From contig CAXPOZ010000006.1 of the NCBI GenBank assembly GCA_964219355.1, forward strand, positions 1 to 64,000: DNA of 64,000 nucleotides, given 5' to 3'. The position numbers and the translations under genes were made by a program. Origin of the DNA: Parvularcula sp964219355 (GTDB lineage: Bacteria; Pseudomonadota; Alphaproteobacteria; Caulobacterales; Parvularculaceae). The notes beneath the pieces are model-generated. The model worked only from the letters and a program-made list of their open reading frames with translations. It made no database searches and was not told where the DNA came from. The stretch's first letter is position 1; every line of letters starts with the position of its first letter. This document shows, one piece after another, positions 36,690 to 44,718 of the stretch.

Positions 36690-38969
36690 ATGGACATGAA
36701 ACGTACACGCTTTTTGGCATTGCTAGCGACTTCGCAGATCGCGCTTTGCGTCGCACTGCCCGCCGGCGCGGCCGCACAGGAAGAAGAGGCAAGCGCGCCG
36801 ACCGGTGACGTCATCGTTGTGACGGCCCGTAAAAAGGAAGAAACCCTTCAGGATGTTCCGCTCTCCGTCGATGCCTTTGACTCCGAGGGTCTGAAAGAAC
36901 GCGGCCTCAAGGACATCAGCGAAGTCAGTAATTTCACGCCCGGCTTCACCATGGAGAAATTCGGCGGACGTCGCGGGGCAGAGGGTGATACATCCCGCCC
37001 CGTCATTCGCGGTCAGTCAAATATTCTGGGCGAAACCAACGCGGCCGTCTTTGTTGACGGGATCCTCTATTCCGGTTCGTTCCTGTCCTTCCCGTTTGCT
37101 GCTGTCGAGCGGGTTGAGGTCGTCAAAGGTCCGCAGGCGGCGCTCTTCGGCCGCGCAACTTTTGCCGGGGCCGTGAACGTCATCACGAAGAAGGGCACCA
37201 ATGAGTTCGAGAACAATGTCACCGCAACGGTGGCAGACTTCGGCGAATATGACATCAATGTCAGCTCTAGCGGCCCGCTGATCGAAGACAAGCTCTTTTA
37301 TTTCGTTCACGGACGTTACTACGACTATGGTGGTGAGTATAAAAACTCGCTGGATGGCCAGAAAGTCGGTGAGGAACAGACAATCGGCTTTAATGGCTCG
37401 CTTGAGTTCCATCCCTCCGACACTGTCAGCATGACGCTGCGTGCAGGTTATAATGAGGACGATGACGGCCCCGCCGCACAAGTCGTTCAAAGCCGGTTCT
37501 TCAACAACTGCTTCCTCGATCAGGCACGGCAATATTATTGCGGTGAAGTCCAGGAATTCGACGAGACGACACTCGATCTTGCCCGCCTCGGTGACGATGC
37601 CGGCCTGACACGCGAAGTCCTGCGGATCTCCGGTTCGATGGAATGGGATATTGGCGGCTCCGGCTATATTCTGTCCTCTAACGCTGGCTACACGGATTCC
37701 TCATCCGTTTATGGTCAGGACAACACGTTCCTCGGCAACCTCAATAATTTTGCAGGCAACACGCTGGTCCGTGTAGAGCATATTGATCAGGACGAATGGT
37801 CAGCGGAACTCCGGCTCGACACACCTGCCTCGGAATCAATCCGCGGCACATTCGGCACTTTCTACTATGAGCGTGAAAAAGATTCGTTCCGACGCTTCCC
37901 GATGTCGACGGCCGTCATTGCAGATTTCGGTACGCAATATACGGATAACTGGGCCATCTTCGGCGCCGTAGAAGCGGACCTTTCCCCGGCACTGACGGCA
38001 CGGGCCGAGATCCGCTACTCAGAAGACACGATCGGGGTGGAAACGGCCGCAGGCCCCGTTCTCGAAGAGACTTTCTCGTCGGTGACGCCGCGCTTTACGC
38101 TCGACTATCAGGCAACGGACGACATGCTGCTTTATGGCGTGATCGCCCTTGGGAACAAGCCGGGCTACATCAACGAAGACCCCGCCCTCCCGGCTGATCT
38201 GATCTATGTCGATGAAGAAGAAGCCTGGAACTATGAGATCGGCGCCAAGACAAGCTGGGCGGACAATACGTTCTTCCTGAATGTCGCAGCCTATTTCATC
38301 GACTGGGACAAGCAGCAACTCAGTAACTCGGTCTTTGTAGGCGGCGTACCGACCTCCATCGTCACGAATGCCGGTAAGACAGAAGTGAAGGGCTTTGAAA
38401 TCGACTCTCAGTGGATCCCGACGGATGAGCTGAAATTCGATGTCGGCTATGCCTATTCCGATGCGGAACTGACCGATTTCTGTGACCCCGTTCAGGGGGG
38501 TGAGCTGACCGGTTTTGACTGCGTGAACGACGATGGCGTTCAGGGCGGCCAGACGGCGGGCAACCAGATCCCGAACTCGCCGAAGCATCACTTCACGGCA
38601 TCTTCTCAGTATACGAAGCCCATTATGGATGGTCAGTATGACTGGTTCCTGCGCGGTGATTACGCCTATATCAGCAAGAAATATGCTCAGGTTCATAACC
38701 TTGCGCATACCGGCGATCGCAGCCTCCTGAACCTGCGTACCGGCTTCGCCAAGGGTGATGCATGGAAGCTGACCTTCTTTGTCGATAACGTGCTGGACGA
38801 CAAAACGCCCTCAACAGTGGTGCGTTATGCGGACCTCGTGAACGGCAACTTCGCACCGCAGCCGCCAGAGCAGAACAACGTTCCGGGTACAACGCCTTAT
38901 GAGCGTGGCTTCCTCTTCCCGCTGGTTGAGTCACGCCAGTTCGGTGCAACTTTCTCCATCAACTTCTAA
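36690..38969 (+). CDS. TonB-dependent outer-membrane receptor
   Basis: 759 residues. A signal peptide (KRTRFLALLATSQIALCVALPAGAAAQ) precedes a TonB box-like DVIVVTARKKEETLQDVPLSV. The plug domain is recognisable by GRRGAEGDTSRPVIRGQSN and VERVEVVKGPQAALFGRATFAGAVNVITKK. The rest is a 22-strand barrel ending in QFGATFSINF with terminal Phe. This is the large alphaproteobacterial receptor type that imports bulky or scarce organic compounds with energy from TonB. AAAGGAG precedes the start. Its place in the island and the shared ACTTGTAT motif upstream suggest that it brings in the island's substrate. A strong terminator follows. Confidence 0.92.
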   Translation: MDMKRTRFLALLATSQIALCVALPAGAAAQEEEASAPTGDVIVVTARKKEETLQDVPLSVDAFDSEGLKERGLKDISEVSNFTPGFTMEKFGGRRGAEGDTSRPVIRGQSNILGETNAAVFVDGILYSGSFLSFPFAAVERVEVVKGPQAALFGRATFAGAVNVITKKGTNEFENNVTATVADFGEYDINVSSSGPLIEDKLFYFVHGRYYDYGGEYKNSLDGQKVGEEQTIGFNGSLEFHPSDTVSMTLRAGYNEDDDGPAAQVVQSRFFNNCFLDQARQYYCGEVQEFDETTLDLARLGDDAGLTREVLRISGSMEWDIGGSGYILSSNAGYTDSSSVYGQDNTFLGNLNNFAGNTLVRVEHIDQDEWSAELRLDTPASESIRGTFGTFYYEREKDSFRRFPMSTAVIADFGTQYTDNWAIFGAVEADLSPALTARAEIRYSEDTIGVETAAGPVLEETFSSVTPRFTLDYQATDDMLLYGVIALGNKPGYINEDPALPADLIYVDEEEAWNYEIGAKTSWADNTFFLNVAAYFIDWDKQQLSNSVFVGGVPTSIVTNAGKTEVKGFEIDSQWIPTDELKFDVGYAYSDAELTDFCDPVQGGELTGFDCVNDDGVQGGQTAGNQIPNSPKHHFTASSQYTKPIMDGQYDWFLRGDYAYISKKYAQVHNLAHTGDRSLLNLRTGFAKGDAWKLTFFVDNVLDDKTPSTVVRYADLVNGNFAPQPPEQNNVPGTTPYERGFLFPLVESRQFGATFSINF

Positions 38970-38992
38970 CCTCCCTGGTAAGTACGACGGAG

Positions 38993-39024
38993 AAAAGCCC
39001 CGCCATCATGGCGGGGCTTTTTTT
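38993..39024 (+). terminator. Rho-independent terminator after the TonB receptor
   Basis: AAAAGCCCCGCC (38993-39004) pairs with GGCGGGGCTTTT (39010-39021) around the loop ATCAT. A run of seven T (39018-39024) overlaps the end of the stem. It lies 23 bp after the receptor stop. The A-run on the other side would also let it act on the convergent lyase operon. Confidence 0.92.
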
Positions 39025-39059
39025 GTCCGCATACAAGCTCAGAAGGAGAGCTGCTTGAT

Positions 39060-39980
39060 CTAATACACCGCGCCGAGAGGCCGCCCGGCTTCCGGAATGA
39101 AGCCGAACAGCTCCTCATCAGGAAGAGCCGCCTCTACGATCTTCCGGCATTCAAGCAGGCCCTCAATATCCACGCCCGTGGAGACACCCATCGCCTCGAA
39201 CATGTAGACGAGGTCTTCCGTCACGATATTGCCGCTCGCCCCAGGCGCGGTCGGGCAACCGCCCAGGCCACCCAGAGAGCTATCGAAGGTCGTTAGCCCC
39301 TCTTCAAATGCCGCAAGCGCATTGGCGAGGCCAAGCCCTCGCGTATTGTGAAGATGAATGCCATTGATCTTCTCATCACCCGCGATAGATCGCGTCAGCC
39401 TGATCATTTGGCGCACAGAGACCGGATTGGCGTATCCGGTCGTGTCAGACAGGCCGATTTCATCAACCCCGATAGCCGTCAGCTCCTCGGTAAGCGTTGC
39501 AATTTTCGCCTCACTCACCGTGCCCTCAATCGTGCAGCCAAAAAGCGTGGACAGGCTGACTTCAAAATGCGGGCGATTGCCGGCATCCGTCTCTGCCAGC
39601 AGGGTCTTGATCGCGCGTGCCTCCTCCAGCATCTGGGCATGGGTGCGATTTACGTTCTTTATACTGTGGGTTTCACTGACGGACAGCGGCAAGGTCATCT
39701 TGTGCGCGCCCGCCTCGACTGCTGCCCTCGCCCCGCGTATATTCGGCACAAGGACGGCAATCTCAAGGCCGTCAATGCACCGGGCCCCCGCGACGACCTC
39801 TGCCGTATCGGCGACCTGCGGCAACAGTTTCGGGTTCACAAAAGAGCCGACTTCGACTTCACGCAAGCCAGCTGTTGCCGCAGCTTCGATCCAACGGAGC
39901 TTTTGCGCCGTAGGCATGATCGATTTGCAGTTCTGCAGCCCGTCACGCGGGCCGACTTCACTTATCAGGACGTCGCTCAT
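39060..39980 (-). CDS. HMG-CoA lyase-like aldolase (DRE-TIM family)
   Basis: 306 residues, the usual length for the family. It has GPRDGLQN near the N-terminus (metal- and substrate-binding), VGSFVNPKLLPQVAD, SDTTGYANP, the metal His pair HLHNTRG and the catalytic-loop motif GLGGCPTAPGASGN with its Cys. HMG-CoA lyase splits 3-hydroxy-3-methylglutaryl-CoA to acetyl-CoA and acetoacetate; relatives cleave other 3-hydroxyacyl-CoAs such as citramalyl-type thioesters. Its ATG overlaps the LeuD-like stop (ATGA), so it is co-translated with a hydratase. Here it more likely cleaves a hydrated, CoA-activated pathway acid than takes part in leucine breakdown. Confidence 0.85.
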   Translation of the reverse strand: MSDVLISEVGPRDGLQNCKSIMPTAQKLRWIEAAATAGLREVEVGSFVNPKLLPQVADTAEVVAGARCIDGLEIAVLVPNIRGARAAVEAGAHKMTLPLSVSETHSIKNVNRTHAQMLEEARAIKTLLAETDAGNRPHFEVSLSTLFGCTIEGTVSEAKIATLTEELTAIGVDEIGLSDTTGYANPVSVRQMIRLTRSIAGDEKINGIHLHNTRGLGLANALAAFEEGLTTFDSSLGGLGGCPTAPGASGNIVTEDLVYMFEAMGVSTGVDIEGLLECRKIVEAALPDEELFGFIPEAGRPLGAVY

Positions 39981-40615
39981 ATCTTGTCTTTATATATCCA
40001 TGGCCGTTTTATCCGATGATCACGGATAAAATCTTCAATTTTCGCTGAGTGCTTTTGCGTCAGGTCGACAGGGTCATAGCCGTTCAGCAGCATCTCCCGC
40101 TCCGCATCCGCAAGCTGGAAAGACATGATGACGGCTTCACTCTCGCCATTCATCAACAACACACATTTGTTGAGATCGATCTCGATCTGAGGCGGTTGTG
40201 CCGAATCCTGAATATCCGTCGCCAGCCGTTTAATAGAGGCTCGCGGCAGGGTAACGGGCAACACGCCGTTCCGAATGGCATTCGCACGAAAAATTGATCC
40301 GAAGCTTTCCGCGATGACAGCGCGGATGCCGTATTCTGCCAGAGCCCAGACCGCATGTTCGCGCGACGAGCCGCATCCGAAATTCGCGCCAGCGATCAGG
40401 ATCGAGGCATTCTCAAAGGCCGGTTTGTTGAGAATAAAATCAGGGTTCAGATCACGCGCATCGGGCGTCAGATAGCGCCAACCTGCAAAGAGCCCCTCGG
40501 ACAGGCCCGTTTTGCCAACCGTCTTCATTTCCCGGGATGGAATGATTTGGTCCGTATCGATATTGTCCCGCACGAGCGGTGCGGCAATGCCTCTATGCGT
40601 GGTGAAAGGTTTCAT
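39977..40615 (-). CDS. LeuD-like small subunit of an aconitase-family hydratase/isomerase
   Basis: 212 residues. It matches 3-isopropylmalate dehydratase small subunits along its length: VRDNIDTDQIIPS near the N-terminus, NPDFILNKPAFENASILIAGANFGCGSSREHAVWAL in the middle. The substrate-recognition loop, which in E. coli LeuD reads KQFLQKVTRTGFG, is here REMKTVGKTGLS, so the usual Arg is Lys. The start at 40615 overlaps the large-subunit stop (ATGA), and the stop overlaps the lyase start. The Leu-pathway enzyme is one possibility. The neighbourhood favours hydration of another unsaturated diacid, such as a substituted maleate. Confidence 0.85.
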   Translation of the reverse strand: MKPFTTHRGIAAPLVRDNIDTDQIIPSREMKTVGKTGLSEGLFAGWRYLTPDARDLNPDFILNKPAFENASILIAGANFGCGSSREHAVWALAEYGIRAVIAESFGSIFRANAIRNGVLPVTLPRASIKRLATDIQDSAQPPQIEIDLNKCVLLMNGESEAVIMSFQLADAEREMLLNGYDPVDLTQKHSAKIEDFIRDHRIKRPWIYKDKI

Positions 40616-42036
40616 ACCGGCCTCACCCCGCCCGCCTCTCGCGGATCGGCGATGACGCCTGCGATGGCGGAGGCCGCAACTGTCGCCGGGCTGCAAAGAT
40701 GCGTCCGCACGCCGGGGCCTTGCCGCCCCTCGAAATTACGGTTGGTGGAGCTGACTACTCTAGCGCCCGGCGCGAAGGTGTCTCCGCCCGCATAAAAGCA
40801 GTATCCGCAGCCGGGCTCTCCCCATTCGAAACCAGCTTGCTTGAATATCTCAGCTATCCCTTCTTCTTCCGCCTGACGTTTGACGGCCTGCGACCCTGGA
40901 ACGCAGATCGCTTTGACGTCTGGTGAAATCTGATTGCCCTTGAGAATGCTTGCGGCGGCGCGCAAATCTTCGATACGGCCATTTGTGCACGAACCGATAA
41001 AGGCGCCATCGACTGCCTCACCTAGAAGACGCTGACCGGGCTGCAATCCCATATAGGCGAGTGCGTTTTCAACTGCCTTTTCCTTTTCCGCAGGCAAGTC
41101 CGTCATTAAGGGAAGCGTTTGATCAATGCCGCCCGACTGCTCAGGACTAACCCCCCAGCTTATCTGTGGCGCCAGAGCATCCGTATCGAGTATGATGTCT
41201 TTGTCGAACGCAGCTTCTTCATCAGAGGCAAGGTCTCGCCACCATGACAAGGCTTCATCAAACTGCGCGCCTGTCGGCGCGAATTCCCGGCCTGCTAGGT
41301 ACTCAAAGGTCTTCTCATCCGGCGCGATCAGCGCGGTGAAGGCCGCGAACTCGACCGCCATATTGCAGAGCGTCATGCGCCCTTCCATGCTCATCTGGCG
41401 GACGCCTTCGCCAGTGAACTCGACAGCGTGATTGGCCGCTGCACCTGCCCCGACCTGAGCGATCAGTGCCAGAACAATATCCTTCGCATAGACACCTGGC
41501 TGCAGTGCACCTTTCAGGGTGACCCGCATATTTGCCGGTTTTTTCTGTTTCAGCGTCTGCGTAGCCAGCGCATGTTCCGCGGCGGACGAACCGATCCCCC
41601 AGGCAAGCGCCCCGAACGCGCCCAGCGAACAGGTATGGCTGTCGGGACAGACGATGCTGACACCGGGCTGCACGATACCAAGCTCCGGCGCCATGACATG
41701 CACGATCCCCTGCCTTGCATCATCGATATCGATAAGCGTCACCCCGGAACGTGCCGCCGACTCTCTGGTCGATGAGATAAAGACATCACCGCCGGGCGTT
41801 CGCGCCTCATTCCGCGTACGGCCGGGCCGGTTCGACACGATATGATCCATTGTGCAGAAGACATGAGCGGGGGTTTTGACCTCGCGCCCTTTCTCCCGCA
41901 GCGCCTCCAGCGCCACCGCCCCTGTGCGTTCGTGCAGCAGGATGCGGTCGATCAGGAGGAGGTCTTCGCCTGACGCGTCCGATTGTATGCAGTGCTCCTG
42001 CCAGAGCTTGTCAAAAAGGGTCAAAGACGGCGTCAT
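40612..42036 (-). CDS. LeuC-like large subunit of a [4Fe-4S] hydratase/isomerase
   Basis: 474 residues. It carries the three iron-sulfur Cys: GSCTNGR (Cys350) and PGCGYC (Cys410, Cys413). CPDSHTCSLGAFGALAWGIG and SSTNRNFEGRQG are also conserved. Around the cluster it differs from E. coli LeuC: PGCSMCLAMN becomes PGCGYCFYAGG, and GERCASTSNRN becomes GARVVSSTNRN. That is expected if the substrate differs from isopropylmalate; relatives include citraconate, dimethylmaleate and maleate hydratases. The ATG at 42036 follows GAGG and is preferred to an ATG ten codons earlier. It heads the hydratase-lyase operon and is divergent from the amidase operon with a palindrome between. Confidence 0.85.
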   Translation of the reverse strand: MTPSLTLFDKLWQEHCIQSDASGEDLLLIDRILLHERTGAVALEALREKGREVKTPAHVFCTMDHIVSNRPGRTRNEARTPGGDVFISSTRESAARSGVTLIDIDDARQGIVHVMAPELGIVQPGVSIVCPDSHTCSLGAFGALAWGIGSSAAEHALATQTLKQKKPANMRVTLKGALQPGVYAKDIVLALIAQVGAGAAANHAVEFTGEGVRQMSMEGRMTLCNMAVEFAAFTALIAPDEKTFEYLAGREFAPTGAQFDEALSWWRDLASDEEAAFDKDIILDTDALAPQISWGVSPEQSGGIDQTLPLMTDLPAEKEKAVENALAYMGLQPGQRLLGEAVDGAFIGSCTNGRIEDLRAAASILKGNQISPDVKAICVPGSQAVKRQAEEEGIAEIFKQAGFEWGEPGCGYCFYAGGDTFAPGARVVSSTNRNFEGRQGPGVRTHLCSPATVAASAIAGVIADPREAGGVRPV

Positions 42037-42102
42037 GTGCCTCTTTTCATTGTCCTGAACCGGCATTCCGGCCTGTCACGGCGCTTGCTACTATGTGCGG
42101 CA

Positions 42103-42124
42103 AATGTTATATTTCTATAACATT
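42103..42124. promoter_or_regulatory. 22-bp perfect palindrome between the hydratase and amidase operons, likely operator
   Basis: Nine-base arms AATGTTATA (42103-42111) and TATAACATT (42116-42124) are perfect complements around TTTC. It lies in the 115-bp divergent spacer, 28 bp before the amidase start. The AATG/CATT ends and length resemble the palindrome at 27397-27420, so the first GntR regulator may bind both. Confidence 0.65.
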
Positions 42125-42151
42125 AAATCAAGAACCTATTTAGAGAAAAGC

Positions 42152-42838
42152 ATGCGCATGACAGAACCGACCATGGTCGCGACGGACAAGACGGCGAAGC
42201 AGATTTTCGAGGAAGCCTACGCCAATCCGGCCCGGCGCGCATTCGGCTTCGGCACAAAGATTGCTATTGTGAATGTGGATCCGCAAAAAGCCTATACGCG
42301 CCCGGATCTTTTCCCAAAGACCGCCTATGTCACCGATCCTCTGCAATGCGAATATATTGACCGCATCTCTAAAGCTGCTCGGACAAAGAACTATCCGGTC
42401 GTGTGGACGCATGTCAGCTATATGGAAAATGCTGCGGATGCCGGCATATGGGGAACACGAACGGATACACCGGACAGCCTGCAGAATATCAAGTATGGCT
42501 CTGACAGGGCAGAATTCGACGACAGGCTCACCATCGATCAGAATGTAGATGCAATTTACACCAAGCGTATGCCGTCGGCGTTTTTCGAAACGCCGCTGGC
42601 ATCGTTCCTCACCTGGCATAAAGTAGACACCGTGATCGTGACCGGCGGGTCGACATCGGGCTGCGTGCGCGCCACCGCCGTTGACAGTCTTTCACACGGA
42701 TACCGCACGATCGTGCCCATGGAATGCGTCGCCGACAAGCATGAGAGCTATCACTACGCAAACCTCACGGATCTTCATCTCAAATATGCCGACATCGTTC
42801 CTGTTCAGGCCGTATTTGACTGGATCGAAGCCCACTAG
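42152..42838 (+). CDS. Isochorismatase-fold amidohydrolase (maleamate/N-carbamoylsarcosine amidase-like)
   Basis: 228 residues. The cysteine-hydrolase triad is complete: Asp in IVNVDPQKAY, Lys in YTKRMPSAFFETPLASFL and Cys in GGSTSGCVRATAVDSLSHGYR. This set, including the cis-peptide and GxxTxxCVRATAxD region, is typical of N-carbamoylsarcosine amidases and the maleamate amidase NicF. They release ammonia from an amide or carbamoyl group. An upstream in-frame ATG at 42095 would put the start within the palindromic operator, so 42152 (or the ATG at 42158) is preferred. It is the first gene of a four-gene operon with two cyclic-amide-hydrolase-like proteins and a CoA-transferase. Confidence 0.85.
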   Translation: MRMTEPTMVATDKTAKQIFEEAYANPARRAFGFGTKIAIVNVDPQKAYTRPDLFPKTAYVTDPLQCEYIDRISKAARTKNYPVVWTHVSYMENAADAGIWGTRTDTPDSLQNIKYGSDRAEFDDRLTIDQNVDAIYTKRMPSAFFETPLASFLTWHKVDTVIVTGGSTSGCVRATAVDSLSHGYRTIVPMECVADKHESYHYANLTDLHLKYADIVPVQAVFDWIEAH

Positions 42839-42858
42839 ACACTAGCGAGCACAATTTC

Positions 42859-43782
42859 ATGACAGCTGATCTGGGACTGTATTCTTATATTCCCTATAAG
42901 GACCGACCGAAGATTGTGTGGCCGGGCGGCAAGAAACTCGCCCTTTGGGTCGCGCCCAATATCGAGTTTTACGAGCTGTCACCGCCGCAGAACCCACAGC
43001 GGAAAAGCTGGCCTCGTCCGGAGCCGGATGTTGTCAATTACGCCTATCGTGATTTTGGCAATCGCGTCGGTCACTGGCGACTGATGGAAGCCATGGATGA
43101 GTTTGGTGTCCGCGGATCTGTCTCTCTTTCGGTGGCCATGTGCCAACACCATCCCGAAATCATCGCCGCATGTCAGGAGCGGAACTGGGAGTTCTTCTCA
43201 CACGGGATTTACAATACGCGCTACACATACGGTATGGATGAAGCGCAGGAGCGCGCGGTTGTTGAGGACTCCATACGTACCGTCAAAACCGCCACGGGTC
43301 AGGATATCAAAGGTTATCTGGCACCCGCCCTAACCCATACGATGAGCACGATGGACATCATCGCGGATTGCGGGCTCTCTTATACCTGTGACCTGTTTCA
43401 CGATGACCAGCCCCTGCCGGTGAAGGTGAAGAACGGCCGGTTGATCTCCATGCCCTATTCGCTGGAGGTCAACGATCACTATGCCTATAATGTCTTCGGC
43501 TTCTCACCTGAACAGTATACGGACCTCCTGAAACGCCATTTCGACACACTCCTAGAAGAAGGGGCAGACAGCGGCACCGTCATGTGCGTGCCCTTGCACG
43601 CCTATCTTGTGGGGCGTGCCCACCGCATTGATCCCTTCAGGAAAGCGCTCGAATATTTCGCGAGCCATAGCGATGATGTCTGGCTGACGACCGCCGCCGA
43701 AATCTCCGATTTTTATCTCGCGAATCATTATGGCGAGTTCGCTGAACATATTCGCGCGCACGGCAAGGGAGGCACGGCATGA
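42859..43782 (+). CDS. Polysaccharide-deacetylase-fold protein, PuuE/cyclic imide hydrolase-like (first of a pair)
   Basis: 307 residues. Core features are ALWVAPNIEFYELSP, the NRVGHWRLMEAMDEFGVRGSVSL segment typical of the allantoinase PuuE group, EFFSHGIYNTRY and GYLAPALTHTMSTMDIIADCGLSYTCDL. PuuE and cyclic imide hydrolases share this fold and open cyclic ureides or imides rather than deacetylating sugars. No signal peptide is present, which fits a cytoplasmic catabolic enzyme. Its stop overlaps the start of a second, diverged copy (ATGA). The pair may form a heteromer or act on two ring types. The exact substrate is not known. Confidence 0.78.
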   Translation: MTADLGLYSYIPYKDRPKIVWPGGKKLALWVAPNIEFYELSPPQNPQRKSWPRPEPDVVNYAYRDFGNRVGHWRLMEAMDEFGVRGSVSLSVAMCQHHPEIIAACQERNWEFFSHGIYNTRYTYGMDEAQERAVVEDSIRTVKTATGQDIKGYLAPALTHTMSTMDIIADCGLSYTCDLFHDDQPLPVKVKNGRLISMPYSLEVNDHYAYNVFGFSPEQYTDLLKRHFDTLLEEGADSGTVMCVPLHAYLVGRAHRIDPFRKALEYFASHSDDVWLTTAAEISDFYLANHYGEFAEHIRAHGKGGTA

Positions 43783-44717
43783 CGCTCCCTGACGATTATC
43801 TCAAATATCCCAAGCGCCAGCACGGAATGGACCACGACCTCTATCCTTGGTCTAATCTGTTTGACCGCAAGCCCGTGTCATGGCCGGACGGAGCCCGTGT
43901 CGCTCTCTGGATCACCATTTCGGCAGAATTCTTTCCGTTGTCGCCCAATACCGGCCCCCTCCGCGCGCCGGGCCATATGGCAACGCCCTATCCGGATTTC
44001 CGAACCTTCACGACGCGCGATTACGGCAATCGCGTAGGCATATATCGCATCATGAAAGCGCTCGACTCGCTCGAGCTTTCAGCCAGCGTCAATCTGAACA
44101 GTGATCTGCTGACACGCGCCCCCAAGCTGGTTGAAGACATCAAGAGCCGGAACTGGGAGATCATCGCCCATGCCCGTAACATGAATGATGTCGTTCATGG
44201 CGAAACGCCAGAGGACACAGAGCAGGATATCATCGACAGGACGCTCGACGATCTTTCGAACAATGCTGGCATCATCCCAAAGGGCTGGATGTCACCAGCG
44301 CGTTCTGAAAGCTATGCCACCCCGTCACTCCTTGCGCAGTCCGGTCTCGAATATCTGTGTGACTGGGGCAATGACGACATGCCCTATCTGATGACGACCA
44401 AGGGTGGTCCCCTCTACGCAATGCCGTATACGCATGAACTTGAAGACCGGCATGTCCTTCAGAATCTGGGCCAGCGCGAAGAAGTCTATATCGAACAGAT
44501 CATCGCCGCTTTTGACCGCCTGTCAGCTGAAGCGAAAGATCACGGCGGACGAGTGCTTCATCTGGCGCTGACGCCATACATTATCGGCCAACCCTTCCGT
44601 ATCTGGGCATTAAAAGAAGTGCTGAACCGTATCCTAGAGAAGGGTACTGTCTGGAATGCAACTGGCGCAGAAATTCTTTCCGTCTGGCGGAATGCGCAAG
44701 CGCCGGAGACAGCGTAA
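43779..44717 (+). CDS. Polysaccharide-deacetylase-fold protein, PuuE/cyclic imide hydrolase-like (second of the pair)
   Basis: 312 residues, clearly related to the preceding protein but far from identical. It has ALWITISAEFFPLSP, YGNRVGIYRIMKALDSLELSASVNL, WEIIAHARNMNDV, GWMSPARSESYATPSLLAQSGLEYLCDWGNDDMPY and a C-terminal LHLALTPYIIGQPFRIWAL. The CDWGNDDMPY stretch is the form usual in allantoinase-like members; the first copy has CDLFHDDQPL there. It overlaps its neighbour by four bases and is followed one base later by the CoA-transferase gene. The likely role is hydrolysis of a cyclic amide or imide, as for its partner. Confidence 0.78.
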   Translation: MTLPDDYLKYPKRQHGMDHDLYPWSNLFDRKPVSWPDGARVALWITISAEFFPLSPNTGPLRAPGHMATPYPDFRTFTTRDYGNRVGIYRIMKALDSLELSASVNLNSDLLTRAPKLVEDIKSRNWEIIAHARNMNDVVHGETPEDTEQDIIDRTLDDLSNNAGIIPKGWMSPARSESYATPSLLAQSGLEYLCDWGNDDMPYLMTTKGGPLYAMPYTHELEDRHVLQNLGQREEVYIEQIIAAFDRLSAEAKDHGGRVLHLALTPYIIGQPFRIWALKEVLNRILEKGTVWNATGAEILSVWRNAQAPETA

Positions 44718-44718
44718 T

